Origin: a virus | Virus record (IMG/VR): IMGVR_UViG_3300009034_001231 | Location: 1 to 22,097 of that record | Length of the DNA: 22,097 bases | Strand: one strand, 5' to 3' | Position numbers and translations under genes: made by a program | Notes under the pieces: model-generated | What the model was told of the DNA's origin: nothing | What the model saw: the letters and a program-made list of their open reading frames with translations, nothing else | Databases searched by the model: none | In this document: piece by piece, positions 1 to 7,116 of the stretch | How positions within the stretch are numbered: position 1 is the stretch's first letter | Layout: every line of letters begins with the position of its first letter

Positions 1-119
1 ACCCTTCAAGAGATACTCAAAGAAGGACTAACTGCCAATGAACGCAAGGCTATAAATCTTTTCCGAGCATACCAAGAGGAAGCACGACAGACGGTAAACA
101 AATATCTTCGCGGTGCTGA
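1..119. repeat. Terminal direct repeat (circular-closure overlap), left copy
   Basis: These 119 bases recur without a mismatch at 21979-22097. The frame of the giant gene enters through the right copy and leaves through the left copy in phase, so joining the copies gives an uninterrupted coding sequence. An exact overlap inside a coding region with no other signal fits an assembler k-mer overlap on a circular molecule better than a biological terminal redundancy, though a headful-packaged or terminally redundant genome is possible. The non-redundant length is 21,978 bp. Confidence 0.95.
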
Positions 120-2223
120 CATTGCTGAGTATATCAAGTTCATCGAGGATTATTTCATACACGCTTACCAAACGCCGCTGACCACGAAGTACAAAGTTGC
201 TATTGCAAGATGGGCTAAGCGTTCTCCGCAGGTAAAAAAAAGAGTCCTGCCCGATTTGGCAAAAGCGGTCGAGATAGGTTTGAAGCCCAGGGCCAAGACC
301 TTGAGTGATGGTCTGAGGTTGTGGGCAGGCATAAACTATCGGGTGATGACGAACAAGGCGTTCTTGAGAATCCTGCCAAACATTACAAACGATGATGGTG
401 TTAGTATCTTGCAGAAGCCGCAGGATTATCCCTACTGGCCAACTGTTGATTACTGGCCTATTCGTCAAACTTACGCAGTGCCTCTGCCAAACAGGGGTGT
501 TCTTTTGTTTCAGGGCAGAGTAGCTGTTGACCCGCGAGTTAAGCCGTTCATTGACGCTATGTTCGGACGAAAGGTTTTTAATACTCCCGTGCGAGTTATC
601 GAAGCCCTGAACGCAACGTGGAAAGCGTTTCAGTTGACCCTCTTTAGCTTGTTTCATCATCAGGCTGAGTTCTTTAGTGCCTGTGGTTCTTTGGGGCCAA
701 GAGCATTGCCTTTTGTCGGTGGTTACTATGGTAAACGAGCACAAGCGTTTGGAAAGAAACCAAAACTATGGGGTTTTCTGCCTGCACATATCGGCGTATT
801 GAAAGCTGGCAAGCAGCTTGAAAAATGTCCTGAGTTTATGGACGATTATATGGCCCACGGCGGACAGAGAGGCTACATATCTACTGAGGGTATCAACCTG
901 ATGGAGAGGATGTTAAAGCGAGCAGCGGACTATCTTGAGGGGTTGACGCAGAGGGAACCGACCACGCCGCTAACCGGAGTTTACGCTGCTGCCTATGTCC
1001 CTGTGAAAGCCGCACAGGAAGCCTACTCATTCCATCAGGAGGTTTTGTGGGATAATGTTCAAAGGGCGAAACTCGTTAGTTACTATAAAATCGTAGCCGA
1101 TGGTGCAAAGTACAGCGACCTTCCGATTAAAGATATCAAAGAGATAGCGGTCGAATATATCAACGACAATTACGGGGGCCAGGAATGGCTCAATACGGTT
1201 TTCCGCAAACCCAAGACCAGACAGTTCTGGACGCAGCTTATGATGAGTCTTGACTGGACGTGGAGCCAGATTAAAACGGCTCGCTGGCCTTTAGGTATTG
1301 GCGGTGGCAACACAGCGAGGCGAGCATTTATGCGAAAAATCGGACGCCACCACTGGTTCTGGTATCTCTCGGCAGTCGCCGGCTTCACAATAGCCGGTAG
1401 TTACGCAATGAGCGGCAAAGCCCCTTGGGACAACGAGAAGGGACACAAGCTCGATATTGACTGGACAAGAATATGGCGTAGCTTACCTTGGAATAGAGAC
1501 TGGAAAGCGCGAGGAGATTACGCCAGACGGTATATAAGTATTGGAAAGGCCGGACGTGAGCTTGTCCGGTGGGTTACAAGCCCCCTGCTGGCCTTCGGTT
1601 ATAAGCTCAGTCCTGTGGCAAGGAGTACGTTTGAGCAGAGTACAGGTTATAACTTGGGAAGCGATTGGGCCGAACCCTGGGCGAGAGATGATTTGGAGCT
1701 TTATCAGGAAGTATATGCCCGATTCAAAGGTCTAATGGAAAATTTCGTGCCTTTTGCTTTCAGCGGGAACAATGCCTTCCTCGCCTTTCCGAGTCGAAAG
1801 GGTATGACGCAGTGGAAGGCTATCCGGTCGTTTGAGAAGTTGTTTGACGTTAGGGCTAACATCGCCTGCGGCGGCTTGAGAGCTGAGTTGACAAAGGCAA
1901 GTCATATTCTCGATAAAAACAGAAAGAAACTGGTCGAGGAAATCGTCCAAGCCTGCGTATTAAATAATGTCGATGCGGTTAAGGCGATGAGTGCGGGTCT
2001 ATCTGGTGTGAGAAGTAAATATTACAGCCGCTTCTGGTATGCAGCTAAACAGCAGGACGTTGATAAGTGCAATAGATATGCCGATGCCCTGCTCGCCCTT
2101 GGCGTAACAGAGGAAGGCTTTATGCAATCAATGACGGAGAGAGGCAGGCAATTGTCGAGAGAGGCTGTCAAAACGGGAATTGATGTATTTATCAAAAAGC
2201 AAAAAGGAACTATGGTTAAGTAA
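1..2223 (+). CDS. Giant virion/ejection-type protein, C-terminal third (continues from 22097)
   Basis: Frame 1 is open from base 1 and is the continuation, across the circular junction, of the gene that starts at 18059. The stop is TAA at 2221-2223. A start at TTG 256 is possible on paper, but the frame upstream is open, protein-like and continuous with 22097, so I treat 1-2223 as the last ~740 residues of a ~2,047-residue protein. One hydrophobic segment lies at about 1348-1413 (HHWFWYLSAVAGFTIAGSYA), followed by an APWDNEKGHKLDIDW stretch and many aromatic and basic residues. That arrangement resembles the C-terminal 'large polyvalent protein-associated' domains (LPD38 type) of giant phage proteins thought to be ejected with DNA. 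The LPD assignment is from memory and unsure; the junction continuity is seen directly. Confidence 0.85.
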   Translation, partial: TLQEILKEGLTANERKAINLFRAYQEEARQTVNKYLRGADIAEYIKFIEDYFIHAYQTPLTTKYKVAIARWAKRSPQVKKRVLPDLAKAVEIGLKPRAKTLSDGLRLWAGINYRVMTNKAFLRILPNITNDDGVSILQKPQDYPYWPTVDYWPIRQTYAVPLPNRGVLLFQGRVAVDPRVKPFIDAMFGRKVFNTPVRVIEALNATWKAFQLTLFSLFHHQAEFFSACGSLGPRALPFVGGYYGKRAQAFGKKPKLWGFLPAHIGVLKAGKQLEKCPEFMDDYMAHGGQRGYISTEGINLMERMLKRAADYLEGLTQREPTTPLTGVYAAAYVPVKAAQEAYSFHQEVLWDNVQRAKLVSYYKIVADGAKYSDLPIKDIKEIAVEYINDNYGGQEWLNTVFRKPKTRQFWTQLMMSLDWTWSQIKTARWPLGIGGGNTARRAFMRKIGRHHWFWYLSAVAGFTIAGSYAMSGKAPWDNEKGHKLDIDWTRIWRSLPWNRDWKARGDYARRYISIGKAGRELVRWVTSPLLAFGYKLSPVARSTFEQSTGYNLGSDWAEPWARDDLELYQEVYARFKGLMENFVPFAFSGNNAFLAFPSRKGMTQWKAIRSFEKLFDVRANIACGGLRAELTKASHILDKNRKKLVEEIVQACVLNNVDAVKAMSAGLSGVRSKYYSRFWYAAKQQDVDKCNRYADALLALGVTEEGFMQSMTERGRQLSREAVKTGIDVFIKKQKGTMVK

Positions 2224-2242
2224 AAGAAAAGGAGTGTAAAAA

Positions 2243-2275
2243 ATGGCAACTTTCACGAGAAACTGGGAGGAATAA
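2243..2275 (+). CDS. Possible 10-residue micropeptide (MATFTRNWEE)
   Basis: An ATG at 2243 follows a good Shine-Dalgarno (AAGGAG, 2229-2234) and reads ten codons to TAA at 2273-2275, three bases before the next gene's ATG at 2279. Its own last codons supply the GGGAGG ribosome site of that next gene. It could be a translated coupler, a remnant of a lost gene start, or incidental. Only the ribosome site argues for translation. Confidence 0.25.
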   Translation: MATFTRNWEE

Positions 2276-2278
2276 GTA

Positions 2279-2746
2279 ATGGCTTACGGATTGTGTGATA
2301 TTCCACTATGTGAAGAGCAAGCCTATATGGGTTGGCGACCATTGACAGAACAGACAGGCCACAAAATCTGCGAGTCTCACTTTGTCAGGCACAAGAACAA
2401 AAACGATAGATTCGATTTGTTCGATACCTTCGGCTTTAGGAAATCACCGACACTGCTGAAGGCCAAGCCTGAAACACAGTCGGAGCGGTGTGCTTGTGGT
2501 AAGGAAGTACAGCCGGGGCATAAGTTCTGCACGGCTTGTGCGTCAGAGCGGGAATGTCAACGCAAGAGAGAATACTACCATCGGAGCAAAGAAGAAAAAC
2601 CGCCGAAGGTAATTAGCTTGCGATGTAATGACTGTGGAAATGAACGAGAGCCGAACCATAGATACTGCCGAAAATGCGGACAACGCCGAATCCAAAAGTC
2701 GCATCGTAAGAGACAACAGCGTTATTGGAAAAAGCATAATGTTTGA
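2279..2746 (+). CDS. Multi-zinc-ribbon small protein
   Basis: A 155-residue basic protein of unknown function with a strong ribosome site (GGGAGG, 2265-2270) before ATG 2279. Three cysteine clusters are visible. The N-terminal one has C6, C11, C31 and H34. A ribbon follows with C71, C73, C84 and C87, and a second ribbon with C116, C119, C130 and C133. The last 20 residues are rich in Lys and Arg. Each ribbon pair could hold one zinc, and the basic tail suggests nucleic-acid binding. It sits between the giant virion protein gene and the terminase genes and is co-directional with both, so a role in packaging or late regulation is possible but is inference. The last bases overlap the next small ORF's ATG at 2739. 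Confidence 0.75.
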   Translation: MAYGLCDIPLCEEQAYMGWRPLTEQTGHKICESHFVRHKNKNDRFDLFDTFGFRKSPTLLKAKPETQSERCACGKEVQPGHKFCTACASERECQRKREYYHRSKEEKPPKVISLRCNDCGNEREPNHRYCRKCGQRRIQKSHRKRQQRYWKKHNV

Positions 2747-2897
2747 AACGGTTAAGACTGACGTTTTTGCGTTTGAAAATCAGCGTTCACGGGGTCAAAA
2801 ACCGCGAAAAAATTTAGCGAATTTGGTGAAAGGGTATCGTAGGCCGTATCTACTTAAATCGCTAACAAAACCGTTAGCAAAAAGTGGACATTTATAA
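2739..2897 (+). CDS. Small basic hypothetical protein
   Basis: This is a 52-residue ORF from ATG 2739, which overlaps the end of the zinc-ribbon gene by 8 bases, to TAA 2895-2897, just before the terminase-like gene at 2904. It is Lys/Arg rich with no motif I recognise. The same frame is open further upstream to GTG/ATG codons near 2628, but that would overlap the zinc-ribbon gene by over 100 bases. A 6-bp inverted repeat (GCTAAC 2861-2866, GTTAGC 2873-2878) lies in its last codons. Tight packing is the main support, and it may be non-coding spacer. Confidence 0.4.
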   Translation: MFETVKTDVFAFENQRSRGQKPRKNLANLVKGYRRPYLLKSLTKPLAKSGHL

Positions 2898-2903
2898 GAA
2901 ATT

Positions 2904-3347
2904 ATGACTGATGAGCAAATAACTGAGAAACCTAACGAAAATAGTCAACCGTCTGCCGAACAAACCGATAGAGACGCCGCAGGTCGTTTTATTGAAGGAA
3001 ATAAATTAGGCAACAGGTTTGAACCTGGCGAGTCTGGCAATCCCAAAGGCCCACCCAAACGCAAGACGAATCTTTGGGTTTGGCTATGCAAATATATGGA
3101 TATGACTGATGCTGAGCTTGAGAAGCTGGACGGTACTGAACTAACCCAAGCGAGACAGTACGCCTTGAACCTTGCAAAGAATATGAAAAAGGGTAGAGGG
3201 CCAGAGTCAGAACGATTTGCACGGCACCTCTTTGACCGTGAAGAAGGTAAGGTTGTGGAGCACATTATAATCGGAAACGAGGACGTTTTATCTGATGATG
3301 AGTGCGATGATATAAGAGAAGAATTGCTCAAAAATAATGCTGACTAA
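2904..3347 (+). CDS. DUF5681-type protein, probable small terminase subunit or terminase partner
   Basis: A 147-residue protein. Residues ~26-54 hold a GRFIEGNKLGNRFEPGESGN stretch continuing into PKGPPKRK, the Gly/Asn/Pro-rich basic motif of the DUF5681 family, which often lies directly upstream of phage large terminases. The rest is charged and helical, ending in an acidic tail (DVLSDDECDD, residues ~128-137). The large terminase ATG at 3337 lies inside its last codons (11-base overlap), which implies translational coupling. In such pairs the small protein recognises the packaging site and recruits the large subunit. DUF5681 is from memory; the small-terminase role rests on position. The ribosome site before ATG 2904 is weak. 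Confidence 0.7.
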   Translation: MTDEQITEKPNENSQPSAEQTDRDAAGRFIEGNKLGNRFEPGESGNPKGPPKRKTNLWVWLCKYMDMTDAELEKLDGTELTQARQYALNLAKNMKKGRGPESERFARHLFDREEGKVVEHIIIGNEDVLSDDECDDIREELLKNNAD

Positions 3348-4638
3348 TAGACAAATACGAAATGTTGGTAAGAAAATTCTGTTGTACCGGCCCTTGCCTA
3401 TTCCGAAAGAATTTCACAAGAGCCAGGCAAAGAATCGCTGGCTTTGTGGCGGAAATCGTAGCAGTAAGTCAGAATCTAATATCGGCTTTGATTTATGTTC
3501 ATTTGCTCTCAGCGTCCATCCATATCGCAGGACACCGAAGAACGCAACGATATGGGCGGCGGCAAATTCCTGGCCTCTTGTGGGTAAGCTGCTTTGGAAT
3601 GAGAAGATAAAGTCCTATCTTCCAGGCTCACAGATACATTCTTTTAGTTGGCATAATAAAAATGCTGAAATACCCGCTGAGTTAAGGTTAGTAAATGGCA
3701 ATCGAATTGAGTTCAAGGCGTATGAGCAGGGAAGGAAGGCGTTTGAAGGACGGGCAATAGACGCCTTCTACGGGGATGAACAAACGAAGTCCGACGCTGA
3801 GGGGATATGGCAGGAAATCCAAGCGAGACTAATGGATAAAAACGGTTTCTCTGCTCAAAGTTTGACACCTATTATCCCGCAGGCGTGGCTTGAGGAAAGA
3901 ATTGAGGGCTTGCCTGAAACCGATAATGTTTTCTATGCCGACTTGAACGATAACCGAAAGAGTCGGGGTGGTTACATTGACGACAAAGAAATTGACTTTA
4001 TGATTTCTCAATGGCCTGCGGAGGTTCAAGAGACTCGGATTAAGGGTTATTTCGCAGCTTTTGCCGGTGCTGTTTACAAGACGTTCAAACGCGATACTCA
4101 CGTTATCAAGCCCTTTGATATACCTGCGGACTGGCCCAGATACAGGGCGATTGACTGGGGTTGCAATACTCCGTTTGCGTGCTTATGGCTGGCAAGAGAC
4201 TCAGACCGCAGGTGGTACGTTTATGCCGAGCATTATCAAGCGCGACAGACTTTGGCATATCACGCCGAGAGGATTAAGCAAATAAGCAGAAACGAGAAGT
4301 ACCAAACAACGTGGGCTGACCACGATGCACAGGACAGGTTGGAGTTCGAGAAACTTGGAATCACAACGATACCAGCTAAAAAGAATGTACACTTAGGCAT
4401 TGAGGCTGTTCAGGCGGCTTTGAAAGTACAGAATGATGGCAAACCCAGGCTGTTTCTCTTTAAGAACTGTACTCACACAGTCAAAGAAATGACCGGCTAT
4501 AAGTGGGCCGAAGGCACAGAAAGCAAAGACCCGACCGATGAGCCGTTGAAAGTCAATGACCATACCGTTGACTGTTTGCGATATGCGATATACGGGATTG
4601 AACATAAGGGTTATTTTTTAGAAAGTGATTTATCCTAA
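3337..4638 (+). CDS. terL: Large terminase subunit (packaging ATPase-nuclease)
   Basis: A 433-residue protein of typical phage large-terminase length. The motor domain has a Walker A variant GGNRSSKS at 38-45 and a Walker B segment IDAFYGDE at 141-148 with the catalytic Asp-Glu. The C-terminal RNase H-fold nuclease is marked by RAIDWG (D273), DHD (about 328-330) and the late acidic motif VNDHTVDCLRYA (D408, D412). The protein would cut concatemeric DNA and pump it through a portal into an empty head. The start overlaps the upstream DUF5681 gene and the next gene begins one base after the stop, so it sits in an operon. It is oddly isolated: no portal or capsid gene follows, although these normally come next in phages. 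Confidence 0.93.
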   Translation: MLTNRQIRNVGKKILLYRPLPIPKEFHKSQAKNRWLCGGNRSSKSESNIGFDLCSFALSVHPYRRTPKNATIWAAANSWPLVGKLLWNEKIKSYLPGSQIHSFSWHNKNAEIPAELRLVNGNRIEFKAYEQGRKAFEGRAIDAFYGDEQTKSDAEGIWQEIQARLMDKNGFSAQSLTPIIPQAWLEERIEGLPETDNVFYADLNDNRKSRGGYIDDKEIDFMISQWPAEVQETRIKGYFAAFAGAVYKTFKRDTHVIKPFDIPADWPRYRAIDWGCNTPFACLWLARDSDRRWYVYAEHYQARQTLAYHAERIKQISRNEKYQTTWADHDAQDRLEFEKLGITTIPAKKNVHLGIEAVQAALKVQNDGKPRLFLFKNCTHTVKEMTGYKWAEGTESKDPTDEPLKVNDHTVDCLRYAIYGIEHKGYFLESDLS

Positions 4639-4639
4639 A

Positions 4640-5305
4640 ATGAATATAAAGACGGCAAAATTAGGTGAGACATTTAGCCGCACAGAATTACTCGTACAAA
4701 GCAAGGCCGTATATGGTGGTGTGTCCTGGCCTGGAAAGCGTGCAGGCTTTGTCGTGGTGGTTGTTATGGTTAAAGAGGAACATTTGGATAATCACGACAT
4801 CTACTTGCTTGACGAATACGAATCGTGGGACGTAAGAGAGCTTGTTAGAAAATGTGGGACATTCGATTATATCTATCACAGGCCGAGAGTGTGGATTGGC
4901 GACAGGACTAATAACGCAGCGGATTACTCGATACGAGAAATGAACATTGAGAATACGCTTCCTGCTAAAAAATCACAAGAACAACGCCGGATGTTTTCGC
5001 TTAGTACGACACCGCTGCTCGAAATGAATTATCTCTATCAGTACATTCTTGCTCAATTACAAAATCTTTTGAAGGAAGATACCCGCCAGCTATTTCTTAA
5101 AGACAGCACGATAAAAAATTACATAAGGGACGTTGAAGCAAGCAATAGCGAAGTGGCTAAGTACGAACTCGGCGAATATCCGGCAATAGAGGCTCTGGCA
5201 TTTTCTGTAATTGAGATGCGGCGGTTCGGGCAGCTAAGAGATTCGGACTCTTATGTGGACGATATGACGGTTGCAAATTCATACGCAACGCAGAGTGTGA
5301 TATGA
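4640..5305 (+). CDS. Conserved-looking protein downstream of terminase, function unknown
   Basis: A 221-residue protein from ATG 4640, which follows the terminase stop by one base. A GTG at 4625 would overlap terminase and is less likely. The N-terminal half has alternating beta-like hydrophobic runs (GFVVVVVMV near residue 40) followed by acidic stretches (DIYLLDEYESWDV, WIGDRTNNAADY), loosely reminiscent of an RNase H-like core. A second nuclease-like packaging factor is therefore conceivable, but I see no definite catalytic set. The C-terminal half is helical. It occupies the place where a portal gene usually lies, but it is far too short for a portal and has no portal features. I do not recognise the family. 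Confidence 0.75.
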   Translation: MNIKTAKLGETFSRTELLVQSKAVYGGVSWPGKRAGFVVVVVMVKEEHLDNHDIYLLDEYESWDVRELVRKCGTFDYIYHRPRVWIGDRTNNAADYSIREMNIENTLPAKKSQEQRRMFSLSTTPLLEMNYLYQYILAQLQNLLKEDTRQLFLKDSTIKNYIRDVEASNSEVAKYELGEYPAIEALAFSVIEMRRFGQLRDSDSYVDDMTVANSYATQSVI

Positions 5306-5489
5306 AGATTAGCGAGGCAAAAATAGCCCAAAAAAGGCAAGTATAACACCAAGTCTGGGGGTTAAATACACAACTATCGGAAACACAAGGGCTTACGGGG
5401 CGGGGTATCCGACAGGTTATCAGATACGGCTGAACATTCAAAAGAATCAAACTAGGCTATTTATGCCCGTTTTTTTGAACTCCACATAA
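5302..5489 (+). pseudogene. Frameshifted small gene (two homopolymer breaks)
   Basis: ATG 5302 overlaps the upstream stop in an ATGA arrangement but reads only 14 codons to TAA 5344. Sensible protein continues in the other frames: KGKYNTKSG in frame 2, then GVKYTTIGNTRAYGAGYPTG and onward in frame 3, to TAA 5487-5489. The switches coincide with A6 (5330-5335) and G5 (5357-5361). Dropping one base from each restores a continuous product of about 60 residues. Either the gene is decaying, or the assembly has two homopolymer errors, or slippage occurs. It is too short to assign. Confidence 0.45.
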
Positions 5490-5566
5490 CTCTAAAGGTC
5501 CATAAAAGTAATGACGATAAGTGAGAAAAAAGAGAACAAATAATGTTTAGCTCGAAAGGAGATAAA

Positions 5567-5779
5567 ATGACTGGATATTGCCCCTACTGTAACCAAATGT
5601 TACAACCTACTGTTGAAACATTCAATACGATATATAATGGGCAAACTTATGAATCAGTAACATTTAAATGCTCTAATGCTGGATGTATGAGAATACTTGG
5701 AGTAACATTAAATCCGGCAGTTCAATCTGAGTGGATTGTTCGTGAGGTTGTACGTAGGCTTGGACATCATCAACAATGA
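5567..5779 (+). CDS. Small zinc-binding protein
   Basis: A 70-residue protein from ATG 5567, chosen because AAAGGAGA at 5555-5562 is well placed; an in-frame ATG at 5543 lacks such a site. CPYC near the N-terminus and a CSNAGC pair about 30 residues later make one zinc knuckle/ribbon, followed by a helical tail. It resembles the many small zinc ribbons of phage genomes and I assign no function. It is the last rightward gene of the late block and converges on the reverse-strand cassette at 5859. A 10-codon ORF (5511-5543) overlaps the upstream ATG and is probably incidental. Confidence 0.7.
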   Translation: MTGYCPYCNQMLQPTVETFNTIYNGQTYESVTFKCSNAGCMRILGVTLNPAVQSEWIVREVVRRLGHHQQ

Positions 5780-5858
5780 CAATCAAAGCCCTGAAAAAAT
5801 CAATACCTCTCAACCACCGCAACCAAGCCGAGCAGCAAGAGCGTAGCTAATTCGGTAG

Positions 5859-6146
5859 CTATGGATTACAGACCTCGCACGGCCTTCTGCCTGAGTTTAT
5901 CGCTTCTTCTCTCGATTTGAAGCCAGCAAGGTTTTTCGACTTTATTCTCTGAGCGTATCTACAGTTTGGTTGGTGAAAAACCTCACTATTAACCGAAGCG
6001 ATATAGGCGTACTCTGCTACATCCTCTCGGCTTATTTGGACTTCAGGTGTGGTTTTCGCCGGCGGCCAGAGCAAATGAGCAGCTATCACTACCAAAGCTG
6101 CTACTCCGACACAAATGGCTATGAATTGGATGTCTTTACGGGTCAT
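5859..6146 (-). CDS. Membrane-anchored Ada-like zinc-binding protein B
   Basis: A 95-residue protein. One N-terminal hydrophobic segment (about residues 8-27) is followed by a linker and a compact C-terminal domain. That domain has H58, C62 and the closing C90-x-x-C93 with an intervening SREEAINSG, the pattern of the Ada metal-binding-like domains in small bacterial proteins. In Ada the four-Cys site binds zinc and DNA phosphates, but membrane-tethered relatives have no settled role. The start ATG (6146) lies inside the end of the upstream reverse-strand gene, so the cassette is translationally coupled. Protein A at 6516-6866 has the same plan. A surface or superinfection role is speculation. 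Confidence 0.8.
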   Translation of the reverse strand: MTRKDIQFIAICVGVAALVVIAAHLLWPPAKTTPEVQISREDVAEYAYIASVNSEVFHQPNCRYAQRIKSKNLAGFKSREEAINSGRRPCEVCNP

Positions 6147-6516
6147 TTAGCTTTCCGCTTCTATGCAATTCTTCAATGCTTTTGTCAAGATTTGGCCTGA
6201 GTATAAACTCGTTGTACGACTTCATACCCATATCAAAGAGGCCAGCTAAAAGAAAAAGCCAAGCGAAAATCGGGAAAAAGTATTTTCTAACATTGCGCCT
6301 TACAGTGGACACGGCCAACGCGATGAGGCCAAGGATAATGAAGTATATAATTGGTTCGAGTAGAATGACTCCGACCAGCCCGCCAAAGGTGTATATATTT
6401 GGATTCCTAACCTCAAAACAATTAGCGATGATTGTTGCGAGGACACCGACGACCAGAAACACGATATACTTCCGGCTCTTTTTGGGTGTTTTCTGCGATG
6501 TGTTTTCTTCGTGCAT
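6136..6516 (-). CDS. Small integral membrane protein
   Basis: A 126-residue protein with a charged N-terminus (KKSRK) and three hydrophobic stretches, roughly residues 17-32, 43-70 and 80-98, consistent with three or four membrane spans. No family recognised. Its ATG (6516-6514) overlaps the TAA of the upstream Ada-like gene in a TAATG junction, and its own end overlaps the start of the downstream Ada-like gene, so all three are one operon. Being sandwiched between two tethered zinc domains suggests a joint membrane complex. Confidence 0.78.
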   Translation of the reverse strand: MHEENTSQKTPKKSRKYIVFLVVGVLATIIANCFEVRNPNIYTFGGLVGVILLEPIIYFIILGLIALAVSTVRRNVRKYFFPIFAWLFLLAGLFDMGMKSYNEFILRPNLDKSIEELHRSGKLNDP

Positions 6517-6866
6517 TATAGTTTTCCTAAAGTTGGGCTACCCGATTTATCTGTCTCACATACCTTACAAGGATTATAGCCCTCTCTTGTGGCTTCTTCT
6601 CTGCTTAGAAAAACGACCATATCACCTGGAATTATTTGTTTGGCGCAATTAGAGCCTAATATGTGGGCGACCTTAGTTTTCTTAACCCCAGCATATATAT
6701 CATCTATCCAACAATAGCTTGGTGCGGGGTTCTCGTCGTAGAAACTATCCATCTTTGCATCGTTGGCGTTTTCGTTGATGTCCCAGAGAAACGAACCAAG
6801 ACAAACAAACGCCAAGAAAGCAAGTCCGACCGCTAATTTATTTGTCCACTCTTGGTATTTGCTCAT
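6516..6866 (-). CDS. Membrane-anchored Ada-like zinc-binding protein A
   Basis: A 116-residue protein from ATG 6866. The frame extends upstream to 6992, but that part crosses two opposed promoters and is not protein-like. It has one membrane segment at about 11-28, an acidic linker, then H68, C74 and C100-x-x-C103 with FLSREEATREGYNPCKVC, parallel to protein B. It is the first gene of the reverse cassette. A consensus -10 (6881-6876) ends nine bases before the ATG, so its mRNA would be leaderless or nearly so. Two paralogous tethered zinc domains in one cassette suggest duplication and divergence. Confidence 0.78.
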   Translation of the reverse strand: MSKYQEWTNKLAVGLAFLAFVCLGSFLWDINENANDAKMDSFYDENPAPSYCWIDDIYAGVKKTKVAHILGSNCAKQIIPGDMVVFLSREEATREGYNPCKVCETDKSGSPTLGKL

Positions 6867-6875
6867 TCCGAAAAT

Positions 6876-6904
6876 ATTATAGCATTTCAGCCCCAAATAA
6901 CCAA
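6876..6904 (-). promoter_or_regulatory. Sigma70-like promoter for the reverse cassette (leaderless)
   Basis: On the reverse strand, TTGGTT (6904-6899) and a perfect TATAAT (6881-6876) are separated by 17 bases. Transcription would start within about two bases of ATG 6866, giving a leaderless or near-leaderless message; no good Shine-Dalgarno precedes that ATG. Confidence 0.55.
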
Positions 6905-6938
6905 GCAAAAAAAACTTTATTTCTTGGCTATTATTTTG

Positions 6939-6966
6939 TTGACAGACTGGCAGGATAACCGATAAT
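6939..6966 (+). promoter_or_regulatory. Strong sigma70-like promoter for leader II / gene 7104
   Basis: TTGACA (6939-6944), 16-base spacer, GATAAT (6961-6966). It is divergent from the reverse-cassette promoter, with about 34 bases between the two -35 boxes. The predicted start falls near 6973, at the copy of the downstream gene's start codon. Confidence 0.7.
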
Positions 6967-6972
6967 GGTAAG

Positions 6973-7088
6973 TATGGAACACAGAGCATCAAATCAGTTT
7001 AACAAATCCAAATTAACGGGTGGGATAACTCTGTCGGTAACGCTGAGTGCGCCGCTCTGTGGCGTCATTAAATCCCGCCCACTTTTTT
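6973..7088 (+). ncRNA. Structured leader RNA II with duplicated gene start and terminator
   Basis: Predicted RNA from the 6939 promoter to the T-run at 7083-7088. It begins at or beside ATGGAACACAGAG (6974-6986), an exact 13-base copy of the start of the gene at 7104. Segment A, CACAGAGC (6980-6987), is complementary over 8 bp to A' GCTCTGTG (7054-7061). The terminator stem B/B' (7018-7026 with 7072-7080) interleaves with A/A', giving order A-B-A'-B'. A' also sits in the loop of a CGCC/GGCG hairpin and can pair with the same CACAGAG inside the real gene start (7110-7116). The pairings are seen in sequence; a switch is inference. Confidence 0.55.
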
Positions 7089-7116
7089 ACAAGGAGATTT
7101 GTAATGGAACACAGAG
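6974..7116 (+). repeat. 13-bp direct repeat of a gene start (6974-6986 and 7104-7116)
   Basis: ATGGAACACAGAG occurs at 6974-6986 and again at 7104-7116, where it is the start of the Tat-leader gene, 130 bp apart. The two copies flank the leader II terminator. The upstream copy opens a different reading frame (MEHRAS...) that runs through the terminator and past the true start to 7159. Confidence 0.9.
7018..7088 (+). terminator. Intrinsic terminator with long loop, leader II
   Basis: GGGTGGGAT (7018-7026) pairs with ATCCCGCCC (7072-7080): nine pairs, one G-U. It is followed two bases later by six Ts (7083-7088). The loop is 45 bases and contains smaller hairpins. It lies directly upstream of AAGGAG (7091-7096) and the gene at 7104, so readthrough would be needed for expression from the upstream promoter. 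Confidence 0.55.

Noticed and set aside
1-119. Biological direct terminal repeats of a linear phage genome
   Set aside because: Short, inside a coding region and in phase; closure of a circular contig is simpler, though coverage data would be needed to exclude it.
28-744. 238-residue reverse-strand ORF
   Set aside because: It lies entirely antisense to the giant gene, has atypical composition and no ribosome site; a shadow frame.
256-2223. Independent gene starting at TTG 256
   Set aside because: The frame is open to base 1 and, through the circular junction, to 19474; TTG 256 has no ribosome site.
2861-2878. Intrinsic terminator at GCTAAC/GTTAGC
   Set aside because: Only a 6-bp stem with no T-run on the plus strand; the terminase genes just downstream appear to be in the same operon.
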